Source: Sutcliffiella horikoshii (GTDB lineage Bacteria; Bacillota; Bacilli; Bacillales; Bacillaceae_I). From it: DNA of 64,000 nucleotides. Location: positions 3,142,001-3,206,000 of the forward strand of contig NZ_CP082918.1 of assembly GCF_019931755.1 (NCBI RefSeq). Direction: 5' to 3'. The stretch's first letter is position 1; each line of letters begins with the position of its first letter. Below, piece after piece: positions 10,901-19,300 of the stretch. The position numbers and the translations under genes are program-made. Under the pieces are notes generated by a model. It was not told the origin of the DNA, searched no databases, and was given only the letters and a program-made list of their open reading frames with translations.

Positions 10901-11992
10901 TTTGAAATGGAAGTCCCTCTTGTTAGACCAACAAATAATATAGCAAGTTTGGATGCCCTAGATGCTGCGACGAACAAAACTGTGAAAAGAACGTATCATT
11001 TTGTTCCCGAAGGTACTTCCTATATGATAGGAGTCTACAGTAAAAAGTCCGCGAAACCTGGAGACATTGTTACGTTTACGATGACTGCCAATAATGTTAG
11101 ACAATTAAAAGAAGCAAAATTCACGTTATATTTTACAGATTCAATGGAAATTCTCGATATTAAGGAAAATGATGCATTATCCAATTATGATGTAGACCTA
11201 CAAACTGATTTGTCTATTGGCTCCACCTCCAATGCAAAAGTGGATCTTATCCTGACTGGAGATCAAGAAATCACAGGGGAAATGCCATTGTTAGATGTTA
11301 CATTTAAAGTAACCGATAAGAGATGGACGGACTTCGCAGGATTTAACTTTACAAGCAATCGATACATTGACACAAATGGAGACACCATTACAGCACAAGG
11401 ATATATGGAAGGACTTAAATTGCTTAATCAAACAGGAATCATCAGTGGTGGCTTTGTTGGGCAAGGATTCTTAAAACCGGATACATCCGTTGATTTTTCC
11501 CGAGACTATACAAAAGTCGGTGCTTCCGTTGAACTAATAAGTCCGGACGGAACCAAATCTACGGCTAATGTTACTACAAGAGCAGGTTTCAGCTTCCATA
11601 ACATACCGATAAATGCCGAGCCATATACGTTAAAGGTGAATATTCCCGGTCACTTCCCTTATTTTAAAGATATTATGGTGAATAAAGAGGAAGATGGAGA
11701 AATTACAGGATCTTTAACTTCCATTACTGCGTTTACGTATGCAGGTGATGTGAATCAAGACGATGTAATTGATATTTTTGATGTTCTATATCTAAAAGAA
11801 AAATGGCAGTCTGGTGATCGTTCTGCAGATATCAACTTAGATGGCATTGTGGATGAGAAGGATTGGAGTTATGTGGAAGAGAACTACCTCATGCGAAATC
11901 ACACTTTAGATGAATTAAAGGATGTTGTTCTGAGCCATGAAGGCATGACCCTTGAGAAAGTGAAAAAGGAATTAGGGATTACTAATCCGTAA
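7925..11992 (+). CDS. Secreted S8 subtilase with PA, cohesin-like and dockerin domains (paralogue 2)
   Basis: The layout is the same as its neighbours, in about 1355 residues: signal peptide (LDKSKLFKSVTVVG onwards), I9-like prodomain (ISVILEF), and an S8 domain with Asp in VIDTGIDYNHPD, His in NHGTHVSG and Ser in GTSMAAPQ. It also has a PA insert, Fn3-like domains and a cohesin-like segment (GDIVTFTMTANN). A type I dockerin (GDVNQDDVIDIFDV and DINLDGIVDEKD) and the tail MTLEKVKKELGITNP end it. TTG 7925 is chosen because GAAGGAG lies eight bases before it; the upstream GTG at 7856 has no such site. It is the only protease of the four on the plus strand. Confidence 0.92.
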   Translation: MDKSKLFKSVTVVGLSLSLLFSTISYSPEKVSGETLGKTTSSSMEILNNLTDAQRKAMKYLELNDKTGLQLPPAVNLDTDEEISVILEFHQKPVKVAQLIASLKGEEVSESKAKSNINLEQKKFKEELSGIFKDSGKSDSYSIKYQYSEIFNGMAITLPANKIKTVLQTGTVKTIWGNETININPPDLSEVANLGITTQMADSNPHLGIDRLHEEGLTGKGIKIGVIDTGIDYNHPDLRDAYKGGYDFVDNDEDPMETTYENWKSTYKPEFSGGNSYYTNHGTHVSGIIAGQGSNNSDYATNGVAPDADIYAYRVLGPYGSGATENVLKGIDQAVEDGMDIINLSLGASINDPYFPTSVAVNNAVLSGVTAVVAAGNTGDASYTLGSPASSALALTVGASDTPLEILTYEGKLSSQPISLQLLGKHYSDKAEDFKGQTLPITDVGLGRSEDYSGKDVKDKIVLVRRGEISLNDKIKHAQLNEAKAIFMYNNEEDGHIPYFLGENKDFIPTFSLTKKDGEILLEEMELSEEFIFGELGTVQTEGDRLADFSSRGPSKFNYDIKPEVIAPGVGIQSTVPSYMVNPENVDNYEYAYQRLSGTSMAAPQVAGIAALLLESNQELQPEDIKTILMNTADPLNGDYSVFEVGAGRVDPYEAVHSTMLFQVIDETTNISDGDSMIIDEKTGSISFGLQYNDGKHIRDHRTMEVSNHDKDKKSFVGKVEFTNQSLDAKKNGVQVQFDKKISINPGKSKKTNAFVLIPKTAESGFYEGYITYENINDSNETFQVPFSIRVAEEGFDFLAIDKQVLTTNPGGSYFGSFPVATFSFQLNSNVEQVDVVLADGKTGEDIGYVGYFNGSDLQVGVPYGLYGYGGNYYPFTGDEDYPVHLKETFAEQGHYKLKFIATNEKGNTFTEVDDIFVDNNKPEFNTSIDDQLVYEFSEGQETYPVSGTLIDNEVGDIQAAGINISQADNFIYEYLYTMLPDYRIFPEEDGTFEMEVPLVRPTNNIASLDALDAATNKTVKRTYHFVPEGTSYMIGVYSKKSAKPGDIVTFTMTANNVRQLKEAKFTLYFTDSMEILDIKENDALSNYDVDLQTDLSIGSTSNAKVDLILTGDQEITGEMPLLDVTFKVTDKRWTDFAGFNFTSNRYIDTNGDTITAQGYMEGLKLLNQTGIISGGFVGQGFLKPDTSVDFSRDYTKVGASVELISPDGTKSTANVTTRAGFSFHNIPINAEPYTLKVNIPGHFPYFKDIMVNKEEDGEITGSLTSITAFTYAGDVNQDDVIDIFDVLYLKEKWQSGDRSADINLDGIVDEKDWSYVEENYLMRNHTLDELKDVVLSHEGMTLEKVKKELGITNP

Positions 11993-12025
11993 CCCAAATC
12001 AAAAATACGCTAGGCTCTCCTAGTA

Positions 12026-12063
12026 AAAGATGACCTCTGTAATGAACAGGGGTCATCTTTTTT
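12026..12063 (+). terminator. Intrinsic terminator after subtilase 2
   Basis: AAAGATGACC (12026-12035) pairs with GGTCATCTTT (12051-12060), and the stem continues inward with CTGT and ACAG. A T-run follows. This is a strong rho-independent terminator. Confidence 0.9.
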
Positions 12064-12084
12064 AATTTCTATTCCTATTAACCC

Positions 12085-12109
12085 CCCCCCACATAAGCTT
12101 CGTGGGGGG
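12085..12109 (-). terminator. GC hairpin after subtilase 3
   Basis: CCCCCCAC (12085-12092) and GTGGGGGG (12102-12109) form a perfect 8-bp GC stem eight bases past the paralogue 3 stop codon. There is no T-tract on the minus strand, so it is either a weak terminator or a 3'-end protecting hairpin. Confidence 0.5.
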
Positions 12110-12116
12110 ACATTAG

Positions 12117-15100
12117 TTAATTTAAATCAGCTAATATATCATCTAGTGTTCTTCCGGACTCAATTTCTGATGGTTCTCTGGAAGCTTCCACAGTCGGATT
12201 TTTCAGTAAATAATTCTTTTGGATGAAGCTCATATCTTTGTGATCCACTACACCATCAAAGTTGATATCTGCGTTTCTGTCATTAGATCCCCATTGCTCT
12301 TCGAGATAGACAGCATCCAAGATATCGATGACGCCATCCTTATTCACGTCTCCTGCAATTGCCCCAAGAAAATTCAAGAATTTTTTCTCTCCTAAATGCC
12401 TAGTTTCTCTACCGATGGTAAAACTCTTCTTAACAGTAAAGTGTCCTGGTATATCAAGAAGGAGGAACATTTTTTCCTGAGTGGAGGGTAATCCTAGGAT
12501 GCTAAATTGAGCATCCTCTTTAATTTCAGCGGGATATTCATTACCTTCGTTATCCAATACCCGAATATTCGCCCCTAATGCAAAATAGTCGATATGTGTA
12601 GAGAGTAAATTTCCAAACCCATTCCTTTCATATACCGCTTCTCCATTAATATTCCCCTGCAATTCAGAGTAGCTTGACCAAACTTTAACTGGTGGTGAAA
12701 TAGAAGAAACGGATACCTTTGAGTTATCTGCTTTTGTTAATGATACCGAGTTTGCGATAAGTGGAAAATAATCACTTACAAACGCATCATCCTTAATAGT
12801 TACATTAACGTTTAATAAGGTGGTTACGTCTTCTAGGTTAGGTTCAGTCGTCGTTAATGTGATAAAGGTGCCATTATCTGAATCAGTGGTTTCAAGGTGA
12901 ACCTTTTCCTTCCATTCCTCCACTACAGAGATTTCTTTGATATCTATCACATCTTTATTGTATTGGTAGGAAAAGCTTAGGTTCTTCCACGGATCAAGAT
13001 TATTTGTACGGAATGCAAAATCCATGTTATCACCTGACAAGGTTTCTTTTTGCGTCGGAATACTAGCAACGTATGGTGCTCCTTTTCTTACAAGGTGGTA
13101 GTTTTTTTGTAAAGATGCAATACCTGCTCGGTCTCTTCCTAGGATACTTAAGTTCATTACGTTTAAGTGACTCGGAAAAGAAGCATTGATAGCAAATTCA
13201 CCATCATCACTTAAAGGAGTATTTTGCCAAAAACTGCTACTCTTATATCTTACCGAGTTATTTCCTTGATTTACATCAATGCCTGTTGTCTTAGCTGATT
13301 CAACTTGATTATCATGGATGCTTCCTTCCAATAGATAAGTGGTATTTTCAGGTTCCACTTCAATAATTTCTGTTTCTACATCCATTTCTAATGTTGGCAT
13401 TTCTTTATCAATGATAATTGGCATATTCATCAAAAGCTCATCTCCATCATCTTTGATAAAAATAAATTTTAAATAATACGACCCTGGAGTTGCTTTAATC
13501 GTTTCATAAGTAATCGGTGAGTTAGCATCATTGGTAAAAGGGTAATATTCCCCGTTGGAGAACGCGTAAAATGAATACGGCCTTTCCACTTGTAGAAAAG
13601 CTCCATCCATGCTTCCTACAAAACCTAATTCATCCCCAGTATTTGCGTCCGTTAAATATACATCAATATTTCTCATGTGTGAATAGAGGGAAAACTTGGC
13701 ATTCAGGGCAGTCGGACCACCACTATAGTTTTCTCTAATGGTTGATAAGGTGTCATTCGCCGTTAAGTACTCTATACCATCTTTCGAGAGTCTAAATGCG
13801 AAAGGAACTTGGTATCTATTTGATTCATCTTCCACATTTGTGAAGGTAATAGTACCTTCATAAACTCCTTCACCCGCCGTCTTCGGTATAGTTAAGAATA
13901 TATTATTTGTTACTTGTTTATTAGCTGCAATACTAACTGATTTTTTTGTATTCACTTTTACTCCATTTTTCGCACCATCCTTTGAACCGCGAATTCCTAC
14001 ATGGAATTGTGAATCAATATTAAAAGTCACTTTCTTATCTAGATGATTAGTAATGGTAATACTTGCATCCTCTCGATGGTGAGAATCATTAGTAATAAGT
14101 GTTCCTAAAGCTAATGCACCCGTTACGGATGGAACCCATTTTTTCTTACCATCTACGAATGTCTCGGTTTTATCCATCACTTTAATGGTCACAGAAGCTG
14201 TTTCTGCCTTCCAAGCATTGACTCTACCAGCCCCGATATCAAAGACACTGTTCGAACCATTAATTGGCTCTGCTGAATTCATTAAAAGCGCTTTGATATC
14301 TCCAGGAGTTAGAGAAGGGTTTGCTTCTAATAACAAAGCAGCAATCCCTGCGACATAAGGGGTTGCCATTGATGTGCCAGATAATTTCGCATATGCCGAG
14401 GAATAATCTTTTTCTTTCCCACCATAGAAATGTGGTACAGTGGATAATATATTTCCGCCAGGCGCAACAATTTCTGGTTTTATATCATACGTAAGTCTGG
14501 CTGGCCCACGTGAACTGAAAGAAGACAGCGTATCATCTTGAACAACCACAGTTGGAACTAATTTAGTAAAAGTAAAAGTCATATCATCTACTGCTAGAAT
14601 TTGTTTAATTTTATCTCCTTGCACCCCTCGCAAATGATAGGTAGGTACAAAGTTTTCATTTTCGCGATATACACCCCCATTAAAATTCCCGTTACCTGGC
14701 GTATAACTGAACACTACTGCTGCACCATGTTCTTTAGCAATCGCAATTTTCTCATCTGTACGAATAGAACCCGTTTTTATCAAGACTATTTTTCCATTTA
14801 CATCTATATTTTCATAATCGCTTTGCATTCCATTCCCAGCATCTATTACCTCGTAGGTTTTCCCTTCTAATGACCCAGGTGAATCCTCCACTCCAGCAGT
14901 TGCATATTGAACTTCACTCGACTCTTTGCCTTCCTCATATAAGAATTCTCCTTCAAAATCTGGATATGCAACCATCGTGTCAGTAGACCCAACGGTAATA
15001 TTCAAAGCAGAAGCAGCAGGAGATCCGATCGAATATAACGAAGAACCAGTATTCCCTGCAGCGGAAACGGTTGTAACGCCTGCAAGTACGGCATTATTAA

Positions 15101-16145
15101 GGGCCACGGAAAAGGGAGATAGTGGATCATTTATGTTATTCCCTAACGATAAATTGATAATATCCATTTCTGCTCGAACAGAATATTCAATTCCTGCTAA
15201 TATGTCTTCCATTGTCCCTGTTCCATATGGCCCTAAAACACGGTAAGCATATAATTCCACTCCCGGTGCTACACCCAATACGGATAAAGGCGAATCATTT
15301 TTATTCTGACCTGCTATGATTCCGGCAACATGTGTACCATGGGAAGTATAATAGGCGTTAGAGCCGAGAGTTTCTGGAAAGCCCGATTCATGCCAATCTG
15401 AATAGGTAGCCTCCATTGGATCATCATCTTCATCAACGAAGTCATACCCGCCATGATATACATCCTGTAAATCTGGGTGATGATAATCTATACCCGTATC
15501 TAGTACAGCTACTTTAACCCCTTTGCCAGTTAGCCCTTTTTCATGTAATTTGTTTACTCCTGTCAATTCAAGTGGATGCTTCCCGTCATATGCTTGTCGT
15601 GTTACATTCTCCTTGTTTTCAGGTAAATCTAATTGAATTGTTTCGTTTTCCCAAATGTTTTTTATCACTTTCGATTTTAATAGTTTTGGAATATCAGAGG
15701 TTGGTAAATGAACGGTCACCCCATTAAACGCTTCTTTATAGCTTTTTGTAACTTCTCCGTCGATATTTAATTCTACTAGATCTTCAGCAAATATTTTGTG
15801 ATCTTTCTCCACTAACTGCTGCCCTTCCTCAATGGAGGCAGTCTCCCCCTCTGCTTCTTTAATAGCTACTGCTGTTTTTGGAGTGAAATGGTTGAATTCC
15901 ACAATAATGGAGATTTCTTCATCACTGGAATAATCAAGGTCACCAGGAAGGTTCACTTCTGAAGTTACCGAAGACGTTAAATCGTTAATGGCCCTTCTTT
16001 TTTCTGGTGATAGTGATGTCATCGCATCCTCTATCCCTATATTCCCCTCTGCTACAACTGTGTTAGGATTCGAAATGGCTGGTGTAATACTACTTATGAA
16101 TAATGCACCAACCAACATCAATCCTACGATTTTTTTCCTTTTCAA
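12117..16145 (-). CDS. Secreted S8 subtilase with PA, cohesin-like and dockerin domains (paralogue 3)
   Basis: This is the third paralogue, about 1342 residues. It has a signal peptide (KRKKIVGLMLVGALF), I9-like prodomain (ISIIVEF), and an S8 domain with Asp in VLDTGIDYHHPD, His in SHGTHVAG and Ser in GTSMATPY. A PA insert, beta domains and a cohesin-like segment (GDNMDFAFRTNN) follow. The dockerin has the best-conserved calcium loops of the set (GDVNKDGVIDILDA and DINFDGVVDHKD), and the tail is RTLDDILADLN. TTG 16145 is the likely start, with GGGGGAGAGG just before it. It converges with paralogue 2. It is the most divergent of the four by eye. Confidence 0.91.
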   Translation of the reverse strand: MKRKKIVGLMLVGALFISSITPAISNPNTVVAEGNIGIEDAMTSLSPEKRRAINDLTSSVTSEVNLPGDLDYSSDEEISIIVEFNHFTPKTAVAIKEAEGETASIEEGQQLVEKDHKIFAEDLVELNIDGEVTKSYKEAFNGVTVHLPTSDIPKLLKSKVIKNIWENETIQLDLPENKENVTRQAYDGKHPLELTGVNKLHEKGLTGKGVKVAVLDTGIDYHHPDLQDVYHGGYDFVDEDDDPMEATYSDWHESGFPETLGSNAYYTSHGTHVAGIIAGQNKNDSPLSVLGVAPGVELYAYRVLGPYGTGTMEDILAGIEYSVRAEMDIINLSLGNNINDPLSPFSVALNNAVLAGVTTVSAAGNTGSSLYSIGSPAASALNITVGSTDTMVAYPDFEGEFLYEEGKESSEVQYATAGVEDSPGSLEGKTYEVIDAGNGMQSDYENIDVNGKIVLIKTGSIRTDEKIAIAKEHGAAVVFSYTPGNGNFNGGVYRENENFVPTYHLRGVQGDKIKQILAVDDMTFTFTKLVPTVVVQDDTLSSFSSRGPARLTYDIKPEIVAPGGNILSTVPHFYGGKEKDYSSAYAKLSGTSMATPYVAGIAALLLEANPSLTPGDIKALLMNSAEPINGSNSVFDIGAGRVNAWKAETASVTIKVMDKTETFVDGKKKWVPSVTGALALGTLITNDSHHREDASITITNHLDKKVTFNIDSQFHVGIRGSKDGAKNGVKVNTKKSVSIAANKQVTNNIFLTIPKTAGEGVYEGTITFTNVEDESNRYQVPFAFRLSKDGIEYLTANDTLSTIRENYSGGPTALNAKFSLYSHMRNIDVYLTDANTGDELGFVGSMDGAFLQVERPYSFYAFSNGEYYPFTNDANSPITYETIKATPGSYYLKFIFIKDDGDELLMNMPIIIDKEMPTLEMDVETEIIEVEPENTTYLLEGSIHDNQVESAKTTGIDVNQGNNSVRYKSSSFWQNTPLSDDGEFAINASFPSHLNVMNLSILGRDRAGIASLQKNYHLVRKGAPYVASIPTQKETLSGDNMDFAFRTNNLDPWKNLSFSYQYNKDVIDIKEISVVEEWKEKVHLETTDSDNGTFITLTTTEPNLEDVTTLLNVNVTIKDDAFVSDYFPLIANSVSLTKADNSKVSVSSISPPVKVWSSYSELQGNINGEAVYERNGFGNLLSTHIDYFALGANIRVLDNEGNEYPAEIKEDAQFSILGLPSTQEKMFLLLDIPGHFTVKKSFTIGRETRHLGEKKFLNFLGAIAGDVNKDGVIDILDAVYLEEQWGSNDRNADINFDGVVDHKDMSFIQKNYLLKNPTVEASREPSEIESGRTLDDILADLN

Positions 16146-16220
16146 ATGCCTCTCCCCCAACTTGTTCGTACTGATTACCTCAGTCATTACTAGTAATTCG
16201 TCGAAATTTGAATGATTCCT

Positions 16221-16231
16221 ATTGGGGGAAT
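16221..16231 (-). promoter_or_regulatory. G-run element upstream of subtilase 3
   Basis: ATTGGGGGAAT on the plus strand (ATTCCCCCAAT on the coding strand) lies 76 bases before the paralogue 3 start. It has the same sequence as the element before sipW and nearly the same as those before subtilases 1 and 2. About 15 bases further towards the gene both this and the paralogue 1 region have TTCGAC. Confidence 0.45.
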
Positions 16232-16306
16232 TTTTTAGGTGAAAAGTATGAAGAGGGGATTAATGATTATAAAAACGAGCTGAAAAGTCGCAAGTGATTT
16301 TCCCAA

Positions 16307-16342
16307 CAAAAAAACCACACCCGAATTTCATCGTGTGTGGTT
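16307..16342 (-). terminator. Intrinsic terminator after subtilase 4
   Basis: AACCACAC (16313-16320) pairs with GTGTGGTT (16335-16342). On the minus strand a run of seven T follows the stem. It lies 25 bases past the stop of paralogue 4. Confidence 0.85.
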
Positions 16343-16367
16343 TATATTTTATTTTATTCGTACTTCC

Positions 16368-19300
16368 TTATTGAATATTCAGCTCGTTTAAGATCTTTTC
16401 TAACGTTTGTCCTTTATAATTTTTCTTAGGTTTTGGCGCATTTTGGATGGTCGGATTTTGCATGGAGTAGTTGTTCACAACAAATGCGATATCCTTTTCA
16501 TCTACGATGCCGTCATAGTTAATATCGGCTTCGCGCTTATTAGTACCCCAATGCGTTTGGATGTACACTGCGTCCATGACATCGATGACATCATCTTTAT
16601 TGACATCCCCAGCGATCGCAGTTTTGTAAGGCAGATATTTTCTTTGGCTGGTTACTTTGCCATCATCATGGAATCCAACGTTAAATGTATTGTGCACAGT
16701 AAAATGCCCAGGGACATCAAGCTCGAACTGGAATTCTTCATCTGTTAATGGTAAATGCGGAATATCATAGCCTGTTGATTGAGATGCAAATTTTCCTAGA
16801 TACACCTTGTCGTCCTTACCTGTTGCCTGAACTTTGACACCGGCCTTCTTGTAATCTTTCAAGTTTGGAGTTCCACTCGGATTCATAAATGCTTCTGCAG
16901 CAACAGGACCGTAAACCATTGAATACGTTGTTTTGACAAAGATCATCGGATTTGCACTCAATGCTTCCTTCTTTTCATTATTCGTATCGGTGTAAGAGGC
17001 AGTCATATATCTGGCATAAAAAATAGGAGCTTGCGAATAGTTGTCGTCTTTCATCTTAAACTCAATATTCGCTAATGAAAGGTCACCAGACAATGCCGGC
17101 ATTCCTTCCTTCGTTGTTACTGTGACGATCAGTTTGTTGTAATCCCCAAATACCTTTTGATCTTCTACTTTTATATCAACTGCATCACTAACGCTGCTGT
17201 GCGACGTTACAATCGGTTCAGTCAAGGTAGTATTATACTGAACCAACGTGTACACAGCTTCTCTTACATTCTTTACATTATCTAGAGTTAAAGTCGTTTG
17301 TACAGACTCTCCCATATTTGCAAATATTTTTTCAGCCTGCATATTTGCGTGCGGCTCTCCTTCACGGATAAAGTAGATCATTCTACTATTATTCCATGTT
17401 TGATTGGAGGCAGCATCTCTCCCGTAAAACCAAAGTTGCATAGGTCTTGTTTGATTGATAGGAATATCAACAGAGAAAGTGCCATCTTCATTAACTGGAA
17501 TCTGTACCGGTCGGCCACCAAGTTGATCATGATAAAACATTTCGTTACTTCCTTGTGAAACATCAAATCCTGCGGCCTTCATATCTTCCGTTTCTTTATC
17601 GAAAATAGAACCCGTCACGTTTATCGTAGTTTCTTCAGTGGTGTATTCATATACATCCTCTTTTATATTAAGATCAAGTTCCGGTGCGATACTCTCAATA
17701 TAAATGGTAGATTCTTTAGAGAAAGCTTTTCCTGAATCATTCGTCCCTACGAATTTCAATTTATAAGATCCTTGCTTAGCTAATTTCGGGTTATAAGCGA
17801 TTGGCTTGTCCACATCACCAGTAAATGGATAGTAATACCCTTCAAATACATGCTTAATGCCAAGATCAACCTTCTCATTCATCAACATACCATCATATGT
17901 TCCGATAAATCCTAACTCTTCATTCGTTTTTCCATCCACTAAAAACACATCGAGTGTACGCATATGGGATGTTAAATTCAAATATACATCTGTGTACCGT
18001 CTTGCCGCATTATAATCTTTCGTAGTTGTAATTTCTTTATTAAGTATTTCTACAAACTCGATTCCTTCCTTTGTCGTGCGGATAGCAAACGGGACTTGAT
18101 ATGTCTCTTCCGGATTTACTTGGTTTGTATAGGTAATATAGCCTTCATACGTTCCTAGCGCTGCCGTTTTGGGAATCGTAATGAACACATTCGTTTTCTT
18201 TTTCCCATTTCCATTCACTTTTACTTTCTTATCTGTTGAAATTTGAACACCGTTAGCATCTGCGTCGTTTGATGTTCGATAATCGTTTTGGAATCGTCCT
18301 TCCAATACTTGAAACTCTATATTTACATCAAATGTTTTTGCTTGTTTACTATTGTTGTAGATAGTAAGAGAACGTTGATCTGTCAAATTGGTTCCATCCG
18401 GTGCAAAGGTTCCAAAACTGATTGCCCCCGTTTTATCTTTTACCATCTTATAATTACCTTTTTTATCTAATTGCCCTTGTGTTTCATCGCTTACTTCGAT
18501 TCGGCTTTGAGAATGAATTGCTTCGTAAGGATTCACTACACCTGCTCCCACTTCATATACGCTATATTCTCCGTTTAGTGGATCTGCCGTGTTCATCAAT
18601 ACTTGCTTCACTTGTTCAGGAGTGAAATCTGGGTTCGCTTGTAATAATAATGCCGCTACCCCAGCCACATTCGGGCTTGCCATCGATGTTCCTGATAGTC
18701 TTTTATAGGCATATTGATAGTTTCCTATTTGGTCTTCCCCATGCATATACGAAGGTACTGTAGAGAAAACAGATACGCCTGGTGCTATTACTTCCGGCTT
18801 GATATCATATGTCGTACGAGCCGGTCCACGGGAACTAAAGGATGCAAGCTTGTTTCCTTCCGTCACTACTTCCCCTATTTCATCAAAGGAGAATTCCGAA
18901 GTGCCATTTGCTTTTTGTTTCAACATCGTTCCTTGTTCATAGGAAAGGGAAAATGTCGGGATCATTCCGTACCCTTCTCCTAGATACGAGGGAATGAATC
19001 CTTCTCCTTGAATGTTATTAGCCATTAAAACTGCTTTTGCTCCATGTTTTTGCGCTTCTTTAATCTTGGCATCCAATGTGAGGATTCCTCTATCGACTAG
19101 GACAATCTTTCCATTCACATCTTTGTTGTTAAAATCAGAAGCAGCCCCAAATCCAGCGTATATGATTGGAAGACTATGACCTTTTAGCTCTTCTACTTTA
19201 TCATCTAGACTTTTTGCCAGAAGTTTAAGGTCTGCCGTTACATCTTCTAATGTACCTTTAGACGTTTCAATCGTTTCTGGTGTATCGCTTGCTCCAACTG

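Noticed and set aside
14601..14870. Plus-strand open frames inside the subtilase genes
   Set aside because: Long frames opposite the protease genes lack ribosome binding sites and motifs and are expected shadows of repetitive coding sequence.
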